Part shown: positions 24,203 to 33,009 of the stretch, one piece after another | How the letters are laid out: every line of letters begins with the position of its first letter | How positions within the stretch are numbered: position 1 is the stretch's first letter | Assembly: GCF_019059575.1 (NCBI RefSeq) | Contig: NW_024883432.1 | Location: 22,501-86,500, forward strand | Length of the DNA: 64,000 nt | Reading direction: 5' to 3' | Origin: Amphibalanus amphitrite | Taxonomy: Eukaryota > Arthropoda > Thecostraca > Balanomorpha > Balanidae | Notes under the pieces: model-generated | What the model was told of the DNA's origin: nothing | Seen by the model: the letters and a program-made list of their open reading frames with translations, nothing else | Databases searched by the model: none | Made by a program: the position numbers and the translations under genes

Positions 24203-27200
24203 ATATACGGCGCACTAGCGCTGGCGGTAGCGGACCACGCAGCCGCCTTTGGAGCCGGACCCGGAGCCACCGTGCTACAGGAGGTGCAGGCCCCCGACCT
24301 CAGCGGACGAAACGACGGCTTCACACACAACCCCGGCAACACGTTCGTCGTATCAGCAGACCTGCGGCCCTCCGCCTCGCTCCTGCAGCCGCAGGAGCAG
24401 CGGCCGGTGTTCAACTTTCCCCCGCAACAGCAGCAGCAGCAGCAGCAGCAGGTGGTCAGCCGGCCACCACCGCCGCCGCCGCAGGCCGCACCTGCAGTCA
24501 GACCTCAGCCGGTCCCACAGCCGGCTCCGACCTTCCAGCCGCAGAACAACCAGCCACCGCAGAGACCGGCCCTACCGGCGAGTGATAAGCCAGTGTTGGA
24601 TCAGTCCACTGTAGATGTGCGGGAGATCAACCCTCCGTTCCTACAGCAATACAACGAGGATGGCACCGTGTACCAGCCTCCTCCGCCGCCACCCCCGCAG
24701 CCGCAGCAGAGGCCGCAGCCGCAGCAGCAGAGGCCGCGTCCGCAGCAGCCGTTCCGCCGTCCTCCGCCCGGATTCCGCCGACCTCCGCCACCGTTCGGCC
24801 GCCTTCCGCCGCCGCCTCGGCCGGGAGGACGTCCAGTGCGTCCCCGTCCGTCGGTCTTCCAGAACCCTCTTCAGCAGCTCCAGCAGCGCATCTTCGGCCG
24901 ACCACCTGCGCGCGCGGCTCCCAACCGCCGCCGTTTCCGGCGCGACCTCACCTCAGACGTGGATGTTGCAGACGAGATCCGCTCCGATGTGAAGCAGGAT
25001 CGTCTCGGAAAGTGGGAGATGGAGTACGCGATGCGGAAGGCTGCCGATCCTGCTTCCTTGAAGGACAACGAAGACATCCCTGCCTGGGCGCCTCTGAAGG
25101 AGGAGGCCCGCGCTCTGCTGGAGATGGCCTCACGGAGCGGGAGCCAGGGTCCGTCCGCGAACGGTGATCTGCCTATTACCATCACCGAGGTGACTGCCGA
25201 TAGCCCCGAGGAAGCCCGCATTCCCATCTCCGCCGGCGATGAGGTAGTGATCGTGCGCGTGCCTGAAGAGAGCCTGAACTCGGCGCCGCTCGCCATTGAG
25301 TCCTCTGGGCTGCTGCGCCGGTCTCGTCAGTTGCAAAGCGAGGTGACTGCCCGCCAAGGACGTGCCGCGGGCAGCACCGGCCGGGCGGACCAGCCGTGGT
25401 GGTCGCGCATCCCTCTACTGGGCAGCCTCATCTACCGCCCGCTGCCCGGCGAGGAGACTACCCCTGGCTACACTCCCTCCGGCGAGGCGACCGTGGCAGT
25501 GGTTACCGATCGGGCCGGCTACGACACAGAGACGGTGGTCTCACCGCTGTACGACCCCTATCTCTCCATCGACGGAAGCGGCCGGCCCTACTACCGCACC
25601 CCGACCCACGCAGAGCTCGCCCACTACGAGCACATTCCCGACATGGCCAAGCCGGTGCTGAACCCTACCGAAGATTTCGTTGTGCCCGATAACATCGAAG
25701 ATCCGTTCCGCGGCGGCTACGCGCCGTTCCGACCCGGGTACCAGTATGTGAACGCGCCCCATCTGCCAGCGCCGTACTACCCACCCGGAGATGTCAAGTA
25801 CCACCGCCGACAGCAGCTGTTCCCCAAGGAGATCAACTACCACGAGAGCACACAGAAGCGTAGCGACGACGGCACGAAGGTGGCGGCCCGGCAGGCAGAG
25901 ACGACTGTTCAGGCGGCGGAAGCTAAAAGTGATGCCGGATCCGGACTTGGGAAAGTTTTGGCTCAGGCCGCGCAAGATCGCGCCGGGGAACTCTCTATCA
26001 TCGACACTGGAGATCACTATGCCGTTATCAGCGGCGACATAAACAAGTTCGTCGACTTTGACGGCAAGGCAGGCGGTTCCACGAAGGCACGATCTCTGGC
26101 CGATCTGCTAAAGCTGGCTGGATCCTCTGACACATCTGCACCGCACTCACGCGTGAAGCGCCAGGCGAGTCTGTACCCTCTCCTCTCACCGGTCCAGCGT
26201 CGTCCGCAGCGCCGTCCCATCCAGCGCCGCGACGACGTAGGCCGCTTCCCTCATCGGGCGCCCACCTTCCGACCGCCGTGGGAAAGCGGTCGTCGGGTTT
26301 CGGTGCGCCCCCGCGGACCAAGACCTCTCCGACCGGTGTCCCAGCGTCCCAACACCCGCCAGCCAATCACCAGCTTCCAGCCGCCCGTCCCGCAGCCCAT
26401 CTTCGAGCAGCACGATCCAAGGCCCGTCTTCCACCAGTCGCACGAGAGGCCAGTTTTCGAGCAGCATGACGAGAGGCCGTTCGAGCAGCATAACGTGCAG
26501 CCTACCTTCGAACAGCCGCAGGAGAGTTTCGAGCAGTTTGACGCAAGACCTTCGTTCGAACAGCCCGCTGCACGCCCTGAGTTCGAGCATCACGAAGCTC
26601 GCCCGACGTTCCACGAACCGGATTCCCGCCCAGCCATTGAACAGCCTGGCAACGACATCATCACTGGTCCTCCAGCGCATTTCGGCGGCTTCCAACCAGT
26701 GACCCGACCCGCGCCTGACGCTGAATCCCAGCCGACTGACGGTCCCGTTATCCACGAACATATCCCCCACGGACAGCCTCGTCCGGTGGTCAGCCCGGTG
26801 CCTCATGACGTGCCTCGTCTCACGGTCGTCACCACCGTGCCAGCGCCCGTTCACACAGAGGCAGTGTTCGTGCGTCCGAGCCGACCAGTTCACCAGGAGG
26901 TCCACCAATCCACGCGGGTGGTGGAAGATCAGCAGTCGGTGCACCCTCAGCAGCAGTTCGCTGGCAGCGAGCAGCACCAGCAGGTCATTGTCAGCAGCAG
27001 CTTCAATAGCCAGCCATCTGTTTCGGAGAACCAGGTGACTGAGGAAGATAAACCTGCAGGATCCTGGGCTTCAGCAGCTCTGGCGGGTCTATCAGCTATT
27101 CTCGGAGGCTCGCAGGAGACCACCACCGAACCGGCTCCTACTGTTCCCACTCCTGATGCTGACAGTCACAGCTTTAAGCTGACACACCAGAACCAAGAGG

Positions 27201-29971
27201 AGGATAGTGCCATCAAGAACAAACATGTTGAAGTACCCAAAGTCGTCGGACAGAATGCCGATGACGAAGAAATTCACAAGGACGAACTGAAAGAAAAATC
27301 CACTGTCAAGGTTGTGAAGCGCTATCGTAAGCGACAGCGACGTCCCAGCCCTCAGCCTTCTGCTAGCAGCGTCTCCAGCCACAGGGGCACGTCCCACCAT
27401 AACGCTCCGACTGTTACCTACCGCAGGCGCAGGCCCTCTGCAATTCAAGCCCCGGCCAGCGATGACGATGCGGCTGAAACGAACGAGCCGGCGAAGCCAA
27501 CGGGTCCCAAACAACGCGTGACATTCGGCGCTAGGGTCCGACCGACGGCTGGTCAGCGCCGTCGACGACCGATCGCCCGCCGCCCAACTACATCGGAGCC
27601 TGAGCCAACGCCCACTCCCACGACGTCAACGACCCAGGAGCCTGTCACCGCGGAGGCTAGCCAGTCAGTGCGACGACCCGTGGTGCGCCTCCCGACGAGG
27701 AGCGAACGCGTCCAGGCCGCTGCCCCGAGCCCCGTGCGAGAGATCCCGGCACCACAGCCAGTTCCGACTTCACCGACCACCCAACCCACTCCGCGACCGA
27801 CTACGAGCAAGCCGCAGACCACTGCACCGCCGCAGGAACAGGAAGACACCCCGAGCACTGGAGGATTCAGACCCGTAGCGGGCGTGCCTCGTCATCGTTC
27901 CGTTCCGCCGACCCGCGGTCGGCCGCTCAGCCATCAGACGATCACCACGACAGTTGAGCCCAGCAATGTTGAGAACCTCCCTCAAAACACTAACAAGGAT
28001 GAGCCTAAAACCGACACAAAAACAAAGGGAGAGAAGGAAGAGAAGGTTGAGGATGTCCACAGCCAGTTGGAGAGCTACCTGAGCCGGTACGCCGAAAAGT
28101 ACGGCCTGGGTCTCGTGACGAGCAGCCCCAAGACACCGCGCCCTGCGCCCACTGACAAGCCGGCCGCGCCCGTCTCCGGCCTGCGTTGGGCGCACCTCGC
28201 TGCGCGATCTCGTAATCCTGCCGGAGACGATGTCGACGAGCTAGATGAATTCGTCACCGGCGAGCCGGACGGAGACGAGCGCGTCTCGGTCGGCAGTCAG
28301 TACTCGTACCGCGTCCAGCTGCCGCCCAGCCGACGCGTGCCGCCGGCCCTCAACAGCGTCCGGCTGCGGCCCAAGTCGAAGCTGGCGCAGCTGCTCGGCA
28401 GCTCGCCGCGCCTGAGGCCGAGCACGGCCAAGCCGACGATCCCTTGGCCGGCTGGTTACCAGCCGTTTACTGTGAGCAGCACCACACCACGGCCGGGCCG
28501 CTGGGCTGCGCGGCGGGAGCGGCTCACCACGCCGTCCCCCACCGCGGCGCCAGCGCCCACCACCGGACCCGCCTGGAGCAAGTACGCTGATGAGTTCACG
28601 ACCACCCGCCGGCCGACCACCGAGGCGCCGGCCACCAGCGCCTCTCGCTCGCGGCCTATCTTCATCCCGCCCATCAACAGGAAGCGGATCCGGCCGAGGC
28701 CGCTGACCCTGCTGCACGCTGGACCGCGGAGGGAGGAGACCACAACGACCACCTCCACCACGGCAGAGGAACCCATTGAAAAGACCGAGGGCCCGACCGA
28801 TGCGCCTGCTGTGACAATCCCTGCACCGCCACCCGTCACACAGGAGATTTCGCCCGAGCCGGCGACAACCGAAAACGTTGAGACCACGACCGACTCGGCG
28901 TTCGAGGACGAAGACCCGCTGGTCGCGTCCTCTGAGGAGCCGGTCGGAGAGTCATCGCTGTTTTCGGTCGTCTACAGCAAGGAGCGTCCTCACGTTCGGC
29001 CACCGCAGCCGGAGATCTTCAGCCGTCTGAACAAGTTCCTGGTTGAGCACGGCGAGCAGCCGCCGACCGCCCCAGCCACCGTCTCTGTGACTGTGGGAGC
29101 CTCTCCCATACAGGTCCCTGTCTCAGCTCCTGTGGAAGCTCCGGAGAACCAGAGTGGTTTCCAGGCCTCCGTCGAGGCCGTCCCCGTCCCTGTGGCGGTG
29201 ATTGACCAGGAGGTTCTTGAGGAGGCCGAGGAGGAAGCCGAGCCGGAGCAGCAGCCCCTGGTGACCCCGGATGGTGCCGTGATCGTGCGGGCGGTGCCGG
29301 CCGAGACCGATTCCAACGCCGGCGCCTGGGTGCCCACCATCCAGGCGGTGGAAGTGAGCCCAGAGGTGGTCGCCGTCGGTCCTCAGCCCGGCACGGTGGT
29401 GATCTACCCCGAGGACATGTCCCAAGAGGAACGTGAGCAGCACTGGCCCCAGTCCGCTCAGGAGGAGAAGGAGGAGGACGACTGGTTCGAGGAACCCGAC
29501 AGCGTTCACGACCTGGATCTCTCCCACGACGGTCTCGTGGAAGAGGTCGTCTACCTCGAAGATGCAGCCTCCGGCGCTGTGCTCGGCAAGGCGGCTCGTC
29601 TGGATGACGATGCCGCTCCCGAGGCGGAGTTCCTCGTTCCCGTCGTCACCGAAGCGCCGGTGGATGAAGAGGACGCGACTGAGGTAGAGGAGCTCGTGCA
29701 CGATCCGTACGGCGTGTTCTGGACCTCTCCCAGCGGAGCGACCAACGCCGAGCAGGCCGAGAGCCAGCAGCTGGCGGGTGCATTCGCCGCCGACGTCAAC
29801 GACGAGGCCGATGAGGCTGACGCCGTCGAAGTCGATAGCGCGACTGACGTGCCATCGGAGAGTAGCGCAGATGCCGAGACAGATGATCGGACTGTCAACC
29901 TGTGTCTGGATGGAAAGTGTATGTTTATTTATGAGCCGGGCAGGCAGGTGCGAGTGAGCGGTGATAACTAG
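24203..29971 (+). CDS. Exon 2 of a very large Pro/Gln/Arg-rich secreted protein
   Basis: After a strong acceptor the frame stays open for 1,922 codons to TAG. With exon 1 the protein has about 1,929 residues. Domains in rough order: end of signal peptide (IYGALALAVADHAAA); Gln/Pro runs (residues about 70-220); an Arg/Pro block ending RRRFRRD (about 250); a less repetitive, acidic and Tyr-containing part (about 255-640), including VPEESLNSAP and WWSRIPLLGSLIYRP; SRVKRQ (about 656); short FEQHDxRP repeats (about 739-830); KRYRKRQRR (about 1045); long Pro/Thr/Arg-rich stretches typical of O-glycosylated proteins; an acidic tail; and the only visible Cys pair, CLDGKC, about 25 residues before the end. 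RRFRRD and SRVKRQ fit proprotein-convertase cleavage. I recognise no named family. A matrix, cuticle or secreted-glue role is inference. Confidence 0.85.
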   Translation: MYGALALAVADHAAAFGAGPGATVLQEVQAPDLSGRNDGFTHNPGNTFVVSADLRPSASLLQPQEQRPVFNFPPQQQQQQQQQVVSRPPPPPPQAAPAVRPQPVPQPAPTFQPQNNQPPQRPALPASDKPVLDQSTVDVREINPPFLQQYNEDGTVYQPPPPPPPQPQQRPQPQQQRPRPQQPFRRPPPGFRRPPPPFGRLPPPPRPGGRPVRPRPSVFQNPLQQLQQRIFGRPPARAAPNRRRFRRDLTSDVDVADEIRSDVKQDRLGKWEMEYAMRKAADPASLKDNEDIPAWAPLKEEARALLEMASRSGSQGPSANGDLPITITEVTADSPEEARIPISAGDEVVIVRVPEESLNSAPLAIESSGLLRRSRQLQSEVTARQGRAAGSTGRADQPWWSRIPLLGSLIYRPLPGEETTPGYTPSGEATVAVVTDRAGYDTETVVSPLYDPYLSIDGSGRPYYRTPTHAELAHYEHIPDMAKPVLNPTEDFVVPDNIEDPFRGGYAPFRPGYQYVNAPHLPAPYYPPGDVKYHRRQQLFPKEINYHESTQKRSDDGTKVAARQAETTVQAAEAKSDAGSGLGKVLAQAAQDRAGELSIIDTGDHYAVISGDINKFVDFDGKAGGSTKARSLADLLKLAGSSDTSAPHSRVKRQASLYPLLSPVQRRPQRRPIQRRDDVGRFPHRAPTFRPPWESGRRVSVRPRGPRPLRPVSQRPNTRQPITSFQPPVPQPIFEQHDPRPVFHQSHERPVFEQHDERPFEQHNVQPTFEQPQESFEQFDARPSFEQPAARPEFEHHEARPTFHEPDSRPAIEQPGNDIITGPPAHFGGFQPVTRPAPDAESQPTDGPVIHEHIPHGQPRPVVSPVPHDVPRLTVVTTVPAPVHTEAVFVRPSRPVHQEVHQSTRVVEDQQSVHPQQQFAGSEQHQQVIVSSSFNSQPSVSENQVTEEDKPAGSWASAALAGLSAILGGSQETTTEPAPTVPTPDADSHSFKLTHQNQEEDSAIKNKHVEVPKVVGQNADDEEIHKDELKEKSTVKVVKRYRKRQRRPSPQPSASSVSSHRGTSHHNAPTVTYRRRRPSAIQAPASDDDAAETNEPAKPTGPKQRVTFGARVRPTAGQRRRRPIARRPTTSEPEPTPTPTTSTTQEPVTAEASQSVRRPVVRLPTRSERVQAAAPSPVREIPAPQPVPTSPTTQPTPRPTTSKPQTTAPPQEQEDTPSTGGFRPVAGVPRHRSVPPTRGRPLSHQTITTTVEPSNVENLPQNTNKDEPKTDTKTKGEKEEKVEDVHSQLESYLSRYAEKYGLGLVTSSPKTPRPAPTDKPAAPVSGLRWAHLAARSRNPAGDDVDELDEFVTGEPDGDERVSVGSQYSYRVQLPPSRRVPPALNSVRLRPKSKLAQLLGSSPRLRPSTAKPTIPWPAGYQPFTVSSTTPRPGRWAARRERLTTPSPTAAPAPTTGPAWSKYADEFTTTRRPTTEAPATSASRSRPIFIPPINRKRIRPRPLTLLHAGPRREETTTTTSTTAEEPIEKTEGPTDAPAVTIPAPPPVTQEISPEPATTENVETTTDSAFEDEDPLVASSEEPVGESSLFSVVYSKERPHVRPPQPEIFSRLNKFLVEHGEQPPTAPATVSVTVGASPIQVPVSAPVEAPENQSGFQASVEAVPVPVAVIDQEVLEEAEEEAEPEQQPLVTPDGAVIVRAVPAETDSNAGAWVPTIQAVEVSPEVVAVGPQPGTVVIYPEDMSQEEREQHWPQSAQEEKEEDDWFEEPDSVHDLDLSHDGLVEEVVYLEDAASGAVLGKAARLDDDAAPEAEFLVPVVTEAPVDEEDATEVEELVHDPYGVFWTSPSGATNAEQAESQQLAGAFAADVNDEADEADAVEVDSATDVPSESSADAETDDRTVNLCLDGKCMFIYEPGRQVRVSGDN

Positions 29972-31648
29972 AGGCGCGAGACGCGTCGGACGACCGCCCA
30001 CGTCTGTCTGAGGGTGGTCCAATGTGTGTCAGAGGTTAGTTCGATGTGTGAGTGTGCTTCTTCTGCCCCGAGCCGTGCTCTGTGGGTGGGCACCGCGAGT
30101 CTGGTGTGATGTCGAGCTGATAGTGTCTGAGGAGTGGCTTTTAGGCTTTGTTATTGTTGATGCCTTGGAAGGGTTGGGGATAAGACGCTGGGCGCTGTAA
30201 GAGTGATCACGAAGCTGTAAATGTTACAGTATATGCCAAACTGTTGCAAGCACTGAATGCTATTTGTTATTGACATTGTTTTAGCGAGCTACTCGCATTC
30301 CAGGGAGCAAAGGGGAACTTTGTGATTAAGACTTGTTACTTGTTATCTATTTATTAGGGCCATCTCAGCCGTATAGTTACATATCGTGTCGACACATGCC
30401 CTGTCTGTGCATGTGAAGGGGCTTCGGTGATCTGTTCCCGTGGCGAAATACCACGGTACATCACACCCTGATTGCTCACTATCCATCATGTGAAAGATGC
30501 CGAAATATACAACATAATGAAACAGACTCTCTGACGAACTTTGCATAGAGAAAATGAGGAAGGAACCAACAAGGAAATCGAAACCGCCGCTAGAGACCAC
30601 GCAATTTATCACACAAGCCAAACAAATGAGAGTTAGGCCATTATAACTCCGGGCATTGTTGCCAAGTGACGAGGTACCAAGGGCCGCAGAGCCGTATTTC
30701 CTGCATAAAGCGCTGCCGCAGCGAGCCGCCGCGCCGTCCCCACTCGCCGCGGTGACCCATCACCCCTCTCAGCGGGGGTTCGATCCCGACACGGCGCGCC
30801 ACTTTCTCCGCCGCCGCCGGAGTCCGCCGAGCCGGCCACGAGCACGGGTCTCCTCTCAATGCCGTCCCAGACGCGCGGGGCCGCACGGGGGGTTCAGACA
30901 CTTTCGCTGGCCGGCGCGCGCAGCCGCACGGCCGCGGAGAATACCGTACTTTACCGCTCCCCGGTGGTGCGCGCCCACGTCGCCGCCGGCACCGACCAGC
31001 TTTCAACACGCACCGTTCAAACTGATCGTCTCTGGGCCCGCGTGCCTGCCGTGCCGGGCGCGACTTTCCAGCCATTTCACATTCCCGGCTCCACCCGTTC
31101 CCAGTTTGATCAGCTGCAGTTGCGCTAGCTGCCCGCTGATTCGCCTCCGAGGGCCCGCGGGTCGATCCGTCCCGCAGATAAAACGCAGTAAACGTCTCAG
31201 ATGATCCTCCCGAGTTCGCGTTGCCTCCGGCGAGCGGGGAAGACTCGGCACTTAACATCCGAACAGCTCCTCGTGGCCGGCTGCCGAGACGACTTTCCTG
31301 CAGTTTGACCGCATTCCTGCATGGCGCCGAGCCGACAATGTTTTGCACGGGGAGCCCCGGGGGACGTATAGGCACCGGCGAAATCGAGCGCATAGCTGAG
31401 CGCGAGGGGCAGAGCCGAATTCCTTCGCTGTGGCCACTCTCTCGTTCAACTCGCGCTCCACTCCTTCGTAAATTTTGGCAGCCGACTGCTAGAGTCTGCT
31501 TTGGCTGTGGAGTTGGTAGTCAGAGACAGCCGTTGTGTGTAAGGAACTGTCTCGTCTACCACAAGACAAGGCTTTGCCTTGTGTTATCATCAACACACTA
31601 AAATCATGTGTAAAACACCTAATTCAAACGTTTCGCAACAGTCGCATA
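29972..31648. other. 3' flank of the Pro-rich gene and a GC-rich island
   Basis: No AATAAA is seen in the first few hundred bases after the stop, so the transcript end is undetermined. A GC-rich, CpG-rich island at about 30690-31450 gives long frames on both strands (30656-31204 plus, 30641-31393 minus). Without splice context or homology these look like composition effects; the island may be a promoter region. Confidence 0.4.
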
Positions 31649-31650
31649 TA

Positions 31651-33007
31651 CAGGGTGTCCCATAAGTTCGTTCTCACCTAAATTTTACGTTTTTATGCTT
31701 TCTTGCTTAAAGGCACGTTGACATTGGTTCGTAACTGAGCTTACATGGTTGCCATGGCTGGTAGAAATATGCTCCACGGTAGCTAATTTCTGTAGACAAA
31801 ATAGTTTTTGCTAGAGAGCCCGCTTCCTACAGAGACGGCTAGCGCCGCAACACAGAGGTCTCCGATACGGGTACGTCTCAGTATTTAGTCAGCACGTGAC
31901 CATTCGTGACGATTGAGGGTGATTGAGGCCTACCAGTCTGTAGCCAATATCCATCGCTAACTGGACGCACAGTCAGCAAGTGACGCCGATGATTTGTTGG
32001 GAGTCAATCACTGCAAGTTTATCCTCTTTCTAGCCAGCCCTCAGGAATGAGCCAAGTGGCCAAAACTGTGTGGCGCCAAAGTGGCCATCAAAAAGGTCAA
32101 AGGGTTAGAAAGTTGGTAAACAGACTTTTCAGGATGGATTACCAGCTGTCTAAGAGTGTTCTTTCGGGGTACATAACTCAAGGTGACTTAAGCTTTGCTT
32201 ACCGGAGGGCACAAAACAGTCAAAAACGTCTTAAAATGGCTAAACATGAGTTTCGTTATGCCTGAGGCTAAACAAAACTAGAGGGCTGATGACATCAACC
32301 AGGTCATCTGGACTAACTAGTCCACGTTCGAGATGAAACACCCGTCCAAACCCGAGAACAATCCCATAAGGGCGAAGGAGGAGGCCTTCATTTCGTCCCG
32401 TTATGTTCCTATGCAAAAGGCCCGGGTCACTGTGTTGTGGGGTTATAGGCGTTCTGGAGTTGATCAAGTTACAAGTGACAACCCAGAAACAGTTTTGGGA
32501 AGCAGAATGCTTTTCCAAGAACATCTAGGAGGAATTTCAGCCCTCAAGCTGAACTCGAACCGCGAGTATGAACACATTTATAGAGGAGAAAATGGCATCC
32601 GGGAGGTCGTAGGCCCATCTTCAGGCAAGACAGTGCATCAGTGCACAGGTCAAGCAAAGCTTAAAAGCGGTGCAAGGAGACTGTGACAGGCATTTGTGGC
32701 AAGATCACATGCCAGGCACCTCATCGGATCAAAATTTCATAAAAATTTGTTGGTTATGCTGAAGTTGAGGCTCGTCGAAGCGTAGCGCTGTTCCAGCCTC
32801 GAGGAGCTCACGGCGCATGTCAAGTCAGTCTGGGTTAACTTTAAGCCTGCTATGCAGCCAAACATGCCGGTTGGCATGCCGCAGCATGTATTCATGTGTT
32901 TGCCTATTAAATGGGGAGCACATTGAGGGGTCATAAATATACCAAAACGCAATGTACTCTGTTTCACATGCAAACATAATGTGAGAACGAACTTATGGGA
33001 CACCCTG
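31651..33007 (+). mobile_element. mariner-type DNA transposon, decayed
   Basis: The 27-bp terminal inverted repeats starting CAGGGTGTCCCATAAGTTCG are identical at both ends and are flanked by TA (31649-31650 and 33008-33009). Length is 1,357 bp, normal for mariner. Plus-strand remnants of a transposase include VIWTN-stop-STFEMK (around 32308-32338), where active relatives have IWTDE, and SSRYVPMQKARVTVLWG (around 32390-32445). The catalytic Asp in that motif is lost and several stops and frameshifts are present, so this copy cannot encode an active enzyme. The intact ends could still be mobilised by an enzyme made elsewhere. Confidence 0.8.
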
Positions 33008-33009
33008 TA

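Noticed and set aside
26186-26977. 263-codon minus-strand frame (and 29123-30022 minus, 28241-28717 minus)
   Set aside because: These are shadows of the Pro-rich coding exon on the plus strand, whose frame is far longer and continuous.
30731-30797. tRNA-like stretch with GGTTCGATCCC and matching 7-bp ends
   Set aside because: Length is only 67 nt, the A box is not canonical, and the T stem and anticodon arm do not pair well; at best a tRNA-like relic in a GC-rich island.
30641-31393. 250-codon minus-strand frame overlapping a 182-codon plus-strand frame
   Set aside because: Both are Arg/Pro/Ala-rich frames in a CpG-rich island with no homology or splice context; a composition effect.
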